From: an uncultured Candidatus Actinomarina sp.
GTDB taxonomy: Bacteria > Actinomycetota > Acidimicrobiia > Actinomarinales > Actinomarinaceae
NCBI GenBank assembly: GCA_902619825.1
Contig: CACNFT010000006.1
Coordinates: 1-44,589 of the forward strand
Direction: 5' to 3'
Length of the DNA: 44,589 nt
Position numbers and translations under genes: made by a program
Part shown: positions 1-10,800 of the stretch, one piece after another
Layout of the letters: each line of letters opens with the position of its first letter
Position numbering within the stretch: position 1 is the first letter of the stretch
Notes under the pieces: model-generated
Seen by the model: the letters and a program-made list of their open reading frames with translations, nothing else
What the model was told of the DNA's origin: nothing
Database searches by the model: none

Positions 1-2
1 TC

Positions 3-2108
3 ACAGAGGTTGATGAAATTATCACGGAAACAGTAAGTGAGAAAATTGATTGTGATGATGGTGGAAAGATGTGGCATGGAGAAGTTGGAACTTTATGGAA
101 TGCAGCAGGTGAATGGACTACATATAGAGACTGCGATGAACATAAACAATTAAAAAATAGTGGTTTTGATTTTATAGAAAAACCCATCCCAGGAATAACA
201 CCTGGAACTGGTGGAACTGGATCAGGAAATTCTTCTGAGGATAGCTGTAGCAATGGTCCAACAATTACTAATTTAACTACTCCAATAACAATAAATGAAA
301 ATCAAAAATCTATTGATACCATTTCAGCAACGGGATCAGGCACATTGTCTTACTCAATTACTGGAAGTGATTCAAGACTTATGTCGGTTGATTCAAACGG
401 AGTAATAACTTTAAATACAAATGCTGACTATGAGCAAAAGACAAGTTATTCAGCAACAGCAAATGTGACTGACAGTTTGGGAATATCTTGCAAAAATTTT
501 ACAGTTAACGTGACAGATATATCAGAAAAATTTTCCATAGATCTTTTACTTGTTTACCACAATGACACAATTGGATCTGCACCAAGCGATTACGATACTA
601 CCAGTGAATTGCTTTCTTTTGCTCAGGGTCAGTTAGAGACAAATCAAAATGAGATTTTTACGAATAGTCAGATAACTAACTTGGAAATGAATGTTTTGGA
701 TATCCATTCTTGGAATGTGACTTACTCAGACGTAAGTAGCAATATTTTAAACTTTTTACAATATGATCAAGAAGTCCACAAAACTAAAGTTAAAAAAGGT
801 GCTGATATTGTAGGTGCACTCCTTCCTGGAGAGGGAAGTTCTTCATATTTATATAGAGATACAACAAAAGACAGGAGAAATGTTTTCAAAGCTACAAGCT
901 TGGATTACAGATATAATAACAAGCTCTTTCCACATGAGTTAGGACATGCTTTGGGGATAGCACATTCAAGAGAGCAAAGTTCGAATCCTGGATCAACAGG
1001 AGATGGAATTACCGATTATGCACATGCTTATAATCAGACAGGCGACCAACCTTTCTCAACTCTCGTAGGGTATGGAATGGCTTTTTGTGGAATTTATTCA
1101 AATCCAGATTTAACATGTGCTGGATTTCCAGAAGTAAATGATCTTGGCATTCCTTTCCACTATCAAAATGATGGAACACAAGGCACACAAAGTGCTGGAG
1201 TAAATGATCAATCTGATGCTTCGAGAGTAATGCAAGAATATGCACATGAATATGACAGATTTGGGCCATCTACAAATTATGGCGTTGACATCGGAAGTTA
1301 TTCAATAAAATCAAAAGCATATTTTCCATTAATTGATGGTGGTTCATCATCATATAGCTTTACAGAATCAATTTCTGAAACTACTTCTGCAACAAAAACA
1401 ATGTATGTCGAAAAAGGCTCAGATATTGAGGATGGTGGAACTACATACGAAACTTTTTACTGGTGTGATACACAAAATTGTGATATGAATTATGTGAATC
1501 CATTTAATACAGGCGATGTTAACCACAAATTTGGAATATTATTTTATATAAACAATGGTAATTACTTTATAAAGACTGTTGGTTGGGAAAAGATATTTGC
1601 CGGTTCAACACCAAGTGACGGCTCTATTGAAAGAGAATTTGAAAATCCTTGTCTATTCATTGACCATTACATGAAGACAGGTGAATATAATGAATCAGAT
1701 TGTTCTTCAAGATATGAAAATACATCCACTTTTGGCACTACTTATTACGATACTTGGAATTTTACAAATTATGTAAATCAAGAGTTAGTTGTTACACCTC
1801 ACGGTGCATACGATGCATACAAAATTACTCATTCACAAGTTAGTATTGGTGCATCAAGTTCATTTCACCGGTCTTTACAGATACTAAATTTTTGGGTGAA
1901 CCCTGAAGTAGGAATAGTAATGTTTGAAGATGAATTTATGAGAAGATGGAAACTAACTGCTGTTGATACAGATGGAGACGGTATCGATAATTCATCAGAC
2001 ATAGATGATGATGGTGATGGGGTATTAGACTCTTTAGATGCATTTCCTTTAGACCCAAATGCAAGCTCAGATGCTGACACAGATGGAATCGCTGATGGTG
2101 ATGAATAA
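3..2108 (+). CDS. Secreted metzincin-like zinc metalloprotease with calcium-binding repeats, 5' end missing
   Basis: The reading frame is open from base 3, so the gene starts outside the window; the first ATG inside (69) is not its start. The order visible is a short Cys-containing segment, a Gly/Thr linker, a cadherin-like beta domain (about 270-520), and a protease domain with HELGHALGIAH at 933-965. That motif matches the metzincin zinc signature HExxHxxGxxH. A long beta-rich C-terminal part follows. The end (about 1965-2105) is a set of Asp-rich DxDGDGxxD units like thrombospondin type 3 calcium-binding repeats, and the frame stops inside such a unit. Metzincins are secreted or surface zinc endopeptidases; the substrate cannot be told. 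No membrane anchor is seen at the C-terminus. The signal peptide would lie upstream of the window. The family call is firm, the role is unknown. Confidence 0.75.
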   Translation, partial: TEVDEIITETVSEKIDCDDGGKMWHGEVGTLWNAAGEWTTYRDCDEHKQLKNSGFDFIEKPIPGITPGTGGTGSGNSSEDSCSNGPTITNLTTPITINENQKSIDTISATGSGTLSYSITGSDSRLMSVDSNGVITLNTNADYEQKTSYSATANVTDSLGISCKNFTVNVTDISEKFSIDLLLVYHNDTIGSAPSDYDTTSELLSFAQGQLETNQNEIFTNSQITNLEMNVLDIHSWNVTYSDVSSNILNFLQYDQEVHKTKVKKGADIVGALLPGEGSSSYLYRDTTKDRRNVFKATSLDYRYNNKLFPHELGHALGIAHSREQSSNPGSTGDGITDYAHAYNQTGDQPFSTLVGYGMAFCGIYSNPDLTCAGFPEVNDLGIPFHYQNDGTQGTQSAGVNDQSDASRVMQEYAHEYDRFGPSTNYGVDIGSYSIKSKAYFPLIDGGSSSYSFTESISETTSATKTMYVEKGSDIEDGGTTYETFYWCDTQNCDMNYVNPFNTGDVNHKFGILFYINNGNYFIKTVGWEKIFAGSTPSDGSIEREFENPCLFIDHYMKTGEYNESDCSSRYENTSTFGTTYYDTWNFTNYVNQELVVTPHGAYDAYKITHSQVSIGASSSFHRSLQILNFWVNPEVGIVMFEDEFMRRWKLTAVDTDGDGIDNSSDIDDDGDGVLDSLDAFPLDPNASSDADTDGIADGDE

Positions 2109-2151
2109 AAAACTGTTGTTTCAATCTGAATAACATTTATCCTTACTAAAT

Positions 2152-3408
2152 ATGGAAAATAAAACATTTAATGTAGCTGTTATGGGTGCTGGCAATATTG
2201 GTTCAGCTGTTATCTCACGCCTCATGAACTTAGATAAAGGAATAGTTGGATTAAATGTAAAAAGAGTTTTAGTAAAAGATAAAAGTAAAAAAAGAGAAAT
2301 ATCAGATGATATTCTCACTGACAATTTTGATGACATTTTAAATGATGATTCAATTGATCTTGTTATAGAAGTTCTTGGAGGTATTGATCCCGGTAAAGAT
2401 TACATAAAGTCACTCTTGCAAAATGGTAAAGCAGTAATAACAGCAAATAAAGATATCATTGCCGATTCTGGATCTGATCTAATTAATACTGCAAAAGAAA
2501 ATAATGCTTGTTTATATTTTGAGGCAGCAGTCGCTGCAGGTATACCTGTACTTAAACCAATTATTGAAAGTCTTCGAGGAGAGGAATTAACAAAAGTATC
2601 AGGGATTATTAATGGAACAAGTAATTATATGCTTACATCAATGGAAGAAGGAAGCACATATGATGATGCTTTGTCTACTGCTCAAGAACTTGGATACGCA
2701 GAGCCTGATCCTACAAATGACGTTGAAGGTTTAGATGCAAAATACAAAGCAGTTATTTTATCTTTACTTTGTTTTGGAACATCTCCAACCTCTGAAGATC
2801 TATTTACTGATGGTATTTCAGGCATAACAAAAGAAGATTTTGAATGGGCTGCACGACTTGGTAAAACAATCAAGTTAGTTGCACAAATAGATAACAAAAA
2901 CGGACTCAACGCAAGAGTTCACCCTGTATTAATTGATACAAAACATCCTCTCGCAGCAATAAGAGGTGCCTTGAATGCAGTCGTTGTTGAAGGGGATAAT
3001 ATAAATCAGCTTGTATTTTCTGGACCAGGAGCTGGAGCAGAACCAACAGCAAGTGCAATTATTGGAGACGTGTTAAGTGCTTGCCATCAACTAAGCAGTG
3101 ATCAAACAAACTGGTATCCATTAAGAGAATTCAAAGGTGAAATGAAAAATTTTGAAGATGTTGAATCCAGCATGTTTATTCGCTTGTCTGTAAACGATGA
3201 ACCTGGAGTCTTGGCAAATATATCTGGAACTTTTGGAGAGAACAATGTCAGTATTGAAAGCGTTATCCAAGAAGGTAGGGGAGATAAAGCTGAGCTCGTT
3301 CTTGTCACTCATGAAGCACCAGAAAAAGATATTAATAATTCTATTGATCAAATATCTGCATTAGATTCTGTCACTACGGTGACATCAACACTACGCGTTT
3401 ACGTCTAA
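2152..3408 (+). CDS. hom: Homoserine dehydrogenase
   Basis: This enzyme reduces aspartate semialdehyde to homoserine with NAD(P)H, the branch-point step toward threonine and methionine in the cytosol. At 418 residues it has the family's usual length. The N-terminal Rossmann fold shows GAGNIG at residues 12-17. The central catalytic region contains the DVEGLDAKYK stretch expected of the family. The last 75 or so residues form an ACT domain (LSVNDEPGVLANISGTFG), normally the site of threonine feedback. The ATG at 2152 gives a start eight residues before the nucleotide-binding strand, although no clear Shine-Dalgarno precedes it. The stop codon directly abuts the GTG of thrC, so the two are probably translated together. 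Confidence 0.95.
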   Translation: MENKTFNVAVMGAGNIGSAVISRLMNLDKGIVGLNVKRVLVKDKSKKREISDDILTDNFDDILNDDSIDLVIEVLGGIDPGKDYIKSLLQNGKAVITANKDIIADSGSDLINTAKENNACLYFEAAVAAGIPVLKPIIESLRGEELTKVSGIINGTSNYMLTSMEEGSTYDDALSTAQELGYAEPDPTNDVEGLDAKYKAVILSLLCFGTSPTSEDLFTDGISGITKEDFEWAARLGKTIKLVAQIDNKNGLNARVHPVLIDTKHPLAAIRGALNAVVVEGDNINQLVFSGPGAGAEPTASAIIGDVLSACHQLSSDQTNWYPLREFKGEMKNFEDVESSMFIRLSVNDEPGVLANISGTFGENNVSIESVIQEGRGDKAELVLVTHEAPEKDINNSIDQISALDSVTTVTSTLRVYV

Positions 3409-4737
3409 GTGGTACAGTATCAATCAACCAGAGGACATAAAGAGACGCTCTCTTTTCAAGATGTCATACTTTCGGGATTAGCTCCTGATAAAGGATTGTA
3501 TTTACCTGATTCTTTATACATTGAGAATCTGAATCACTTAACAGAAGAGGATTTAAGTTACGAAGATTTTGTAAAGACAATCTTTATTGCCCTTGATAAA
3601 GAAACTGCAAAATATGTTGATGATTTATCTTTATACTCTGGTTTTGAAAACTCTCCAGAACCAGTACTGAAAGACTTAAATGATTCCACTGTTGTCATGG
3701 AATTATTTCATGGTCCTACGAAATCCTTTAAAGACTATGCATTACAACCCCTTGGCGCAATTGCTGATAAAAGACTTAATGAGTTAGGAGAGCGAGGCTT
3801 AGTACTTGTTGCAACAAGTGGAGATACCGGAAGTGCTGCAATTCAGGCCGTTAAAGATTCAGACAATATCGATATCGTTGTCTTGCATCCAGCAGACAAA
3901 ATAAGCGAGTATCAAAGAAAACAAATGACAAGTGTGATCAAGGACAATGTTTTCAATATTGCAGTAGAGGGTTCATATGATGATTGCCAACGAATTGCAA
4001 AAGAGATTTTATCTGAAAATCCATTTGATCGAAGAATAATATCGTTGAACTCCATAAACTGGCTTCGTGTCATGGGTCAAGTATCTTATTACGTCTGGTT
4101 AACAAAACAATTTACTGCACCAATAAATGTAGCTATTCCATCTGGTAATTTTGGTAATGCTTACTCGGCTTGGTTTGGTCGATCACATGGACTAAAAATT
4201 AATCAAATTATGTGTACGACAAACGTTAATGATGTTCTAAAGAGATTTATTGATTCTGGAATACTAGAACCACAGACAACACAACCAACCGTTGCTCCAA
4301 GTATGGATATTCAAATTCCTTCAAGTCTGGAGAGGTTAATATTTGATCTTGATAATAATTCAAGCAACTTTTATGAGAGCCTTAAAGAAAACAACAAAGC
4401 ATCACTAAGTAAGGAGAGTATAGAAAAGCTACAACATGTATTTAGCTCACAAACGTTTGATGATGAAGATATAAAAGATGAGATTAAGTTATTAAACGAA
4501 AAGTTTGAAATTATTTTTGATCCACATACTGTTACATCTTTAAGAATGGCTTTGGATACGAATACAAATTTACCAACTGTTGCCATTGCTACTGCCTCTC
4601 CTGAGAAATTTAGTAATGTTATTTCTCCAATCATTGATGATTTTTCTGAGGTAAATTATGAAAACGATGAAGATTTTATGGTACTAGATGTAAATAAAGA
4701 CAATATCGTTGAATCAATAAAAGCAAAATTTGCGTAA
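3409..4737 (+). CDS. thrC: Threonine synthase
   Basis: This PLP enzyme converts O-phosphohomoserine to threonine. The protein begins with the YQSTRG signature of the family. GPTKSFKDYALQP carries the PLP-binding lysine (K108), and ATSGDTGSAA is the phosphate-cradling loop. At 442 residues it resembles the longer, E. coli-like class of threonine synthases. The start is a GTG immediately after the hom stop codon with no gap, which suggests translational coupling. In many actinobacteria thrB (homoserine kinase) follows thrC. Here no thrB is present in the window and an unrelated surface-protein gene comes next, so the kinase supplying its substrate must be encoded elsewhere. Confidence 0.95.
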   Translation: MVQYQSTRGHKETLSFQDVILSGLAPDKGLYLPDSLYIENLNHLTEEDLSYEDFVKTIFIALDKETAKYVDDLSLYSGFENSPEPVLKDLNDSTVVMELFHGPTKSFKDYALQPLGAIADKRLNELGERGLVLVATSGDTGSAAIQAVKDSDNIDIVVLHPADKISEYQRKQMTSVIKDNVFNIAVEGSYDDCQRIAKEILSENPFDRRIISLNSINWLRVMGQVSYYVWLTKQFTAPINVAIPSGNFGNAYSAWFGRSHGLKINQIMCTTNVNDVLKRFIDSGILEPQTTQPTVAPSMDIQIPSSLERLIFDLDNNSSNFYESLKENNKASLSKESIEKLQHVFSSQTFDDEDIKDEIKLLNEKFEIIFDPHTVTSLRMALDTNTNLPTVAIATASPEKFSNVISPIIDDFSEVNYENDEDFMVLDVNKDNIVESIKAKFA

Positions 4738-4744
4738 AAATCAC

Positions 4745-4771
4745 TTTAATTAGAATCTTTTCTAAGTTAAA
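4745..4771 (+). terminator. Possible weak hairpin after thrC
   Basis: TTTAATTAGAA at 4745-4755 can pair with TTCTAAGTTAAA at 4760-4771 if one G is bulged, with a four-base TCTT loop. The stem is almost all A/T and is not followed by a clean run of T, so it would be a weak intrinsic terminator at best. It lies in the only gap between the hom-thrC pair and the surface-protein gene. Confidence 0.25.
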
Positions 4772-4772
4772 A

Positions 4773-4802
4773 TTACCTTTGTTGTTAAGAGGGGAATATA
4801 AA
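4773..4802 (+). promoter_or_regulatory. Candidate promoter for the repeat/sortase gene
   Basis: TATAAA at 4797-4802 could serve as a -10 box, with a poor -35 candidate TTACCT at 4773-4778 and an 18-base spacer. A purine run AGAGGGG (4788-4794) overlaps this region and looks like a ribosome binding site. It is too far from the GTG at 4828 (33 bases) to serve it well. Both readings are tentative. Confidence 0.2.
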
Positions 4803-4827
4803 AATATTAAATACTCTCAACTTTGTT

Positions 4828-7800
4828 GTGCTTTTGTTTAAAAAGCTATTTTCGTTCGTCTTTAGTAAGAAAACTTTTAACTTAGTTATGTCATTTTTAA
4901 TGATTGTCTCTCTTGCATATGTCACTATTGAGACAATTGATCCTGAACCCGCTTTAGCATCCGGGGAGTTTTCATGTACAAATAGTGATGGTGCAGGATA
5001 CGTTTTTCAAAGTACTTATAGCAGTGGTACCTTAAGTATCTTACGTGGTTCAAATGACTCAAGTAGTTCGTTTTCAACTTCAACAATTGAGACTTTCAGT
5101 TCGTGGTCTCACGGAAATATTGAAGAAGTTAACTCTTTGAGTATCACACCAGATGGAGATATGTATGCAATTTTAAAGAGAACTAACACCAGCCAGGTTT
5201 ATTTTTATAAATTAAATTATAACGGTAGTGGGGCTGGTACTACGACACATATTTCTTCCGTTACAAGTGATTTAGGAACTGGTGATAATAATGCCGCTTC
5301 ATATTATGAAACTACATCTGGTGCCACAACATACAAGTATATTTTTACATCAAAAGGCTTCTTCAAAGGAAACAGTAAAGCAATAAGACTTAATTCTGAT
5401 GGTACCTATAAAGTTATCGATATCACAATCTCTTCAGGTAGTTCATGGGCATCAAACAAAGCAAAAGACTTCGCATTTATACAGGACAGTAGTACACACG
5501 ATTTTATAGCTTTTAACTCAAATACTGACGACCTACTTGCTGCAACTGTCTCACATACCAATATTGGTGCAAGCAATGAGTCTATCAGTGTTGCATTATC
5601 TCAAAGAGCTAGCAGTGTAGGTAGTTCAATGAGTTCAAACTCTGGTGCAGCTATGACCTTGGGAGATGGGATTGTCTATTTCTTAGAAAATGATGATGGA
5701 AGATTATGGAAGTATGACTATGCAAATGATACGTCCACAGGTAATGACACAAACGAATTTGTTTTAACAAGTGATAGTTTTAATTCTTCAAGCAACACTG
5801 ACGGTGCTGGTTGTGGTACTGGTAATGCTGAGCCACCTGCAGGTTCTGTAACTGCGAGTGCTGCATCCCAAGGCTCTTGCTCTAGTGGAGCAGCAACTGC
5901 AAACTTTACGCTATCAGCTACAGGTACCACTATGTATTATGACCTTCAGAGACGTATAGATACTGGATCAGGATTTTCCTCATGGCTTACAACTGTTAAT
6001 GGAGGAAGTATTTCAGCTGGCGGTTCTTTTACGGCTGGAACAGGGACTGCAAGAGATCATGGCACTGTTGTTGAATATCAATACAGAGCGGGATCATCAA
6101 ATCCATCATCAGGCAGTTATATATCTGTAGATTCTAATGGTGATTCATTATCAATAACAATTAATTGCCCATTAACTACATATAATGCAACTCCCTCGCT
6201 TGGATCTTGTTCAACTGGATTTGCACTGCCATCTATTGCAATTGAGAATACGGGTAATACAACTGCATACTTTGATGTGCAATACAAAATTGATAGTGGA
6301 TCTTGGGTAACGTTAGAAAATGGAAATGGTATTACCTCAGGTGCCACGGAAACGTATTCTTTACCCTCATCTCAAGCTCATGGTGTAGTTATTTCCTGGC
6401 AAGTTAGGAATGGAACTTCTAATCCATCTTCAGGAAGCTATACAAGTGCTGGTTCAAGTACAGTTGATTGTCCAACAGGAACTGTATCAGTCTCAGTTAG
6501 TGCAGGATCATGTTCTGCTGGATCTTCTACGCCTCAAATAAGTATTACAAATGGAACTAATGAAACACAAGTTTTTGATGTTCAGTACAAAATAGGTAGT
6601 GGTGGTACATGGCAAGATTTACAAGATGGAAATTCAATTTCAAGTAGTAGTACAGAAACGTACACTTTGTCTTCTGCTCAAACACACAACACCCAAGTCT
6701 ATTTTCAATATAGATACGCTACATCAAACCCATCTTCCGGTTCATATACTTCTACTGATGGCAGTAGCAATACTCTTTTAGCAACTGTAGATTGTGTATA
6801 CATTAACCCGGCAGCATCTCAGTCCTTTACAACTACCTGTTCTGCTGGTGCTAGAACTAATTCTCTTGTATTAACAAACGCTAGCCCTGCAAATTCAACT
6901 GCTTACTTTTTAGTTGAGTATTCTTTGGATGATGAAGCATCATGGACTGTAAAAGAATCAAATCAGGCTGTTGCTGTAGGTGGCTCTGAAACATTAACTC
7001 AATCAGTTGTTGATACAAAATTTATTGTATGGAGATATAAAACGTCTTCTACGAGTGATTCATTTACAGGAGACTACACGACAATGTCTGATAGCTCTAC
7101 CGTAGATTGTGATCCAGATATTACAGTATCCTCATCATTTGGAAGTTGTTCTGGTGGAGCGAAAACATCAACTCTTAGTCTTGAAAACAACGAAAGTTCT
7201 ACAGTGTATGTAAAAGTTGAATACTCAGTTGATGGTGGAACATATCAAACTAAAACAGCAAATCTTTCAATTAGCGGTAGTGCCACAGATACCTCACAAA
7301 CACATTCTGTAACCGATGGTCAGACTATAGCTTGGAGAATTACAGATGCATTTGATAGTGATGGTAATTTTACGAATATGGCAGTGGAAACTCAATCTAC
7401 TTCATCCCCAGTTGATTGTGATCCTGAAACAAATCTCTCTGCATCATTTGGCTCATGTGCGAGTGGTGCTAAGACTTCTACTCTAAGTATTGAAAATACA
7501 GAAAGCTCAACTGCATACTATAAGGTTGAGTATCAAATTGATAGTGGTACCTTTACTACGGCAAACTCTAATTTATCAGTTAGTAATGGTGCTACAGATA
7601 CATCTCAAACCGCCTCTGTCCCAGACGGATCTACAATAACATGGCGAATTACTGACTCTTTTGACAATGATGGCAATTTTACCAACATGGTTACCGAGAC
7701 CTTGGACGCTAGTGATGCTGTAGATTGTGATCCAAGCATCACAGTTGTTAATCCTCCAGCGATTGCTTGTGCAGGCTCACAAGGATCATCAACAATAAGT

Positions 7801-10800
7801 ATTACAAATAATGAAAGTTCAACTATTTATGTAAAGGTTGAATACAAAATAGATGACGGCTCATACCAATCAGCAAACGCAAACTTAACTATTGCTGGTG
7901 GGGCGACTGATACTAGTGTTTCACAAAATGTATCCAATGGTTCAAAAATCACATGGAGGGTGACTGATTCCTTCACAAATAATGACTTTACAAACATGAG
8001 TGCTGAGGTACAGACACAGAGCTCTACTGTTGATTGCTTAGTACCAACAACTTTTTCACACTCATTTGGTAGTTGTGCAAGTGGAGCAATGACAAACACA
8101 GCAAGCATTACAAATGATTCAAGTGCTACTGCTTACTACTTAGTTGAATACAAAATTGATGATGGTTCTTATCAAACTGCAGCAACTAACCTTTCTGTTG
8201 GAGCTGGTGCAACAAATACATCCTTGACTGCTTCTGTGCCTCATGGCTCAACAATTACTTGGAGATTTAAAGACAGCAGCACAGATGGTAATTTTTCTGG
8301 TGCAAGCTATGAAGAACAAGCAGCTAGTTCAACTGTAGATTGTGACCCTGAAGTTACAGCTACGCAAGCTTTTGGAAGTTGTTCAAGCGGTTCTCAAACA
8401 AATACTTTAACGCTAACTAATGCTGAAAGTGCAACTGCTTATGTAAAAGTCGAGTACAAGATTGATAGTGGTTCATATACGACTTTAAATAACAATGTTT
8501 CAGTATCAGCAAGTAGTACCGACACTTCTCAGTCAGTCGCAGTACCACATGGATCTACAATTACATGGAGGGTAACAGACTCATTTACAAGTGCTGACTA
8601 TACCAATATGACCGCAGAATCAGAGGTTACATCATCTGCTGCGGACTGTGATCCTGATTCAACATTTTCTACAGCTTTTGGAAGCTGTGGAAGTGGTGCA
8701 AAGACGTCTACATTGACCATTAATAATACAGAATCATCAGATACAGTCTATTACAAAGTCGAGTACAAAATTGATAGCGGTTCCTATACTACATTGTCTT
8801 CAAACCTCTCAGTGGCCGCAAGTGGAACCAATACAGCATCAACTGTAAGTGTTCCTGATGGATCAACAATTACATGGAAAATTACGGATACCTTTACTTC
8901 AGATGACTTTACTGCAATGTCAGCTGAGCAACAGACTACATCTGATGCAGTAGATTGTGATCCAGAAATTACAGTATCATCATCTTTTGGAAGTTGTTCT
9001 GGAACATCTAAAACCTCAACCTTATCAATTACAAGTGGAGAGGGATCACCAATTTATGTAAAAGTTGAATATTCTATAGATGGTGGTGCCTATCAGACAT
9101 CTTCAGCTAATTTAACTGTCTCCTCTTTCGCAACAGATACATCGCAAAGTGTCTCAGTTTCAGAAGGATCATCAATTACATGGAGAGTAACAGATTCATT
9201 TGATAGTGCTGATTTCACGAACATGAGTGCTGAAACTCAGTCTGCTAGTGAGGCTGGAACATGCACAACAACTACTACTACAACTACAACTACAACAACA
9301 ACTACTACAACAACTACTACTACAACAACAACAACGACTACAATTGCCCCAACTACAACAGCTCCACCTGAGGTATTTGACCCATTCTTCATAAACAATC
9401 GCCAATGTTCAGGTTCTGGAGCAAACTACTCATTTTATGTTGACAACACCTTTTCTTCAGTTGGAATGAGGTTGATTGTTCGAATTTGGGTAGATGGTAA
9501 TTTGTTAAGTAAGACAGAATATACTGTTGGCTCAGGCCAATTCTTTGGGGTAAATACTGTTTATAACGCTAGTGAGGGTTCAAGCTATAGAATTAAATTT
9601 AAAGTAAGGGACTTAAAATCCAATGAGTTAAAGGTAACAGGAAGATTTAAGAACAAAGTTAATTGTGATTTATTAACAGGAACTTCAACTACAACGACAA
9701 CATTACCAATAATTTCAACTACAACTATAACTACAATGCCGTTAGATGACGGCCTAGATTTCAGTGGTTTAGATATAGATTTTGGTGAATTAGAGGTCGG
9801 TCCAAAAAAGGAAAATCCAGATGATAATGAAGAAACAAACGAGGATGAGAATACAAGTGAAGATTCAAATAACCCTAATGGATCAAATGAAATAAATAGT
9901 GGAACTGATCCAGAAGACGGTGGAAACGATACTAATAATGAAGATGAATTTGATGGAGATGGTGACGAAGATTTCACAGAGTTAGTAGATAACAAACTAG
10001 TTGTTTGGGATGATTTTGAAGAAAATATATTTTTTACAGATGGTAGCTACAGAGTGAGATATAGATTTTCTGAGGATGCAATTCAGCTTGCTGATACAGG
10101 AATTGATTTAGACTATGTAGCAATCGGGGGATTGTCCTTTTTTGTTCTAGGCATTGTACTCTTCACAAGTTCAAGAAAAAGAAAATTGATGGATAGTGAA
10201 ACATCCCTTGAAGATATATATAAAAATGCATACAAATTAAAAATAAAAATTGAAAAACTTATAAAAGAAAAAGTTGAAATAAATATCGACATTAATAAGT
10301 TTGCTCCATATGCAAAAAATTTCAATTCTTATGAAAATGATATTCAAGATTTGAACAGTGAACTTCAATACACATTAGTTGCGATTAAAAATATTAAAAC
10401 TATTTGTGAGAAAAACAATGAAGAATTTACAAAAGATCTATTACAAGAAAGATTAAAGCTAATCTCTAAAAATTTTGAAATCAATTACACAGGAAATAAT
10501 TTAGAACAATCTGAATCTGTAAAAATTACTGAACAAAAAGATACAAAAAAAATTAAAAGAAAGTTTTTCGAGAGAAAACAATTGAGAAGACCTGTCATGG
10601 GGTTAGCTGTTTTATCTATTTTAATGGGAATGAGTTTTGGGATTTATGCAACTCAACAAATGTATTTATCAAATATCCAACAAGATAACGCACAAGATTA
10701 TCTAGAAAAACTTTATTTAGGTGAAGAAACTATTAATACAGAAAAACCAAACAACCTATATAAACCACTTAGAATTTTTCAGTCTGATAATCCTGTTTTT

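Noticed and set aside
5842-9264. CRISPR-like or transposon repeats
   Set aside because: The repeats are coding, about 309 bases in period and divergent at DNA level; they are protein domain repeats.
9196-9405. Minus-strand frame rich in Cys and Ser opposite the poly-Thr array
   Set aside because: It is the complement of the ACN triplet array; composition explains it and it has no start signal or domain.
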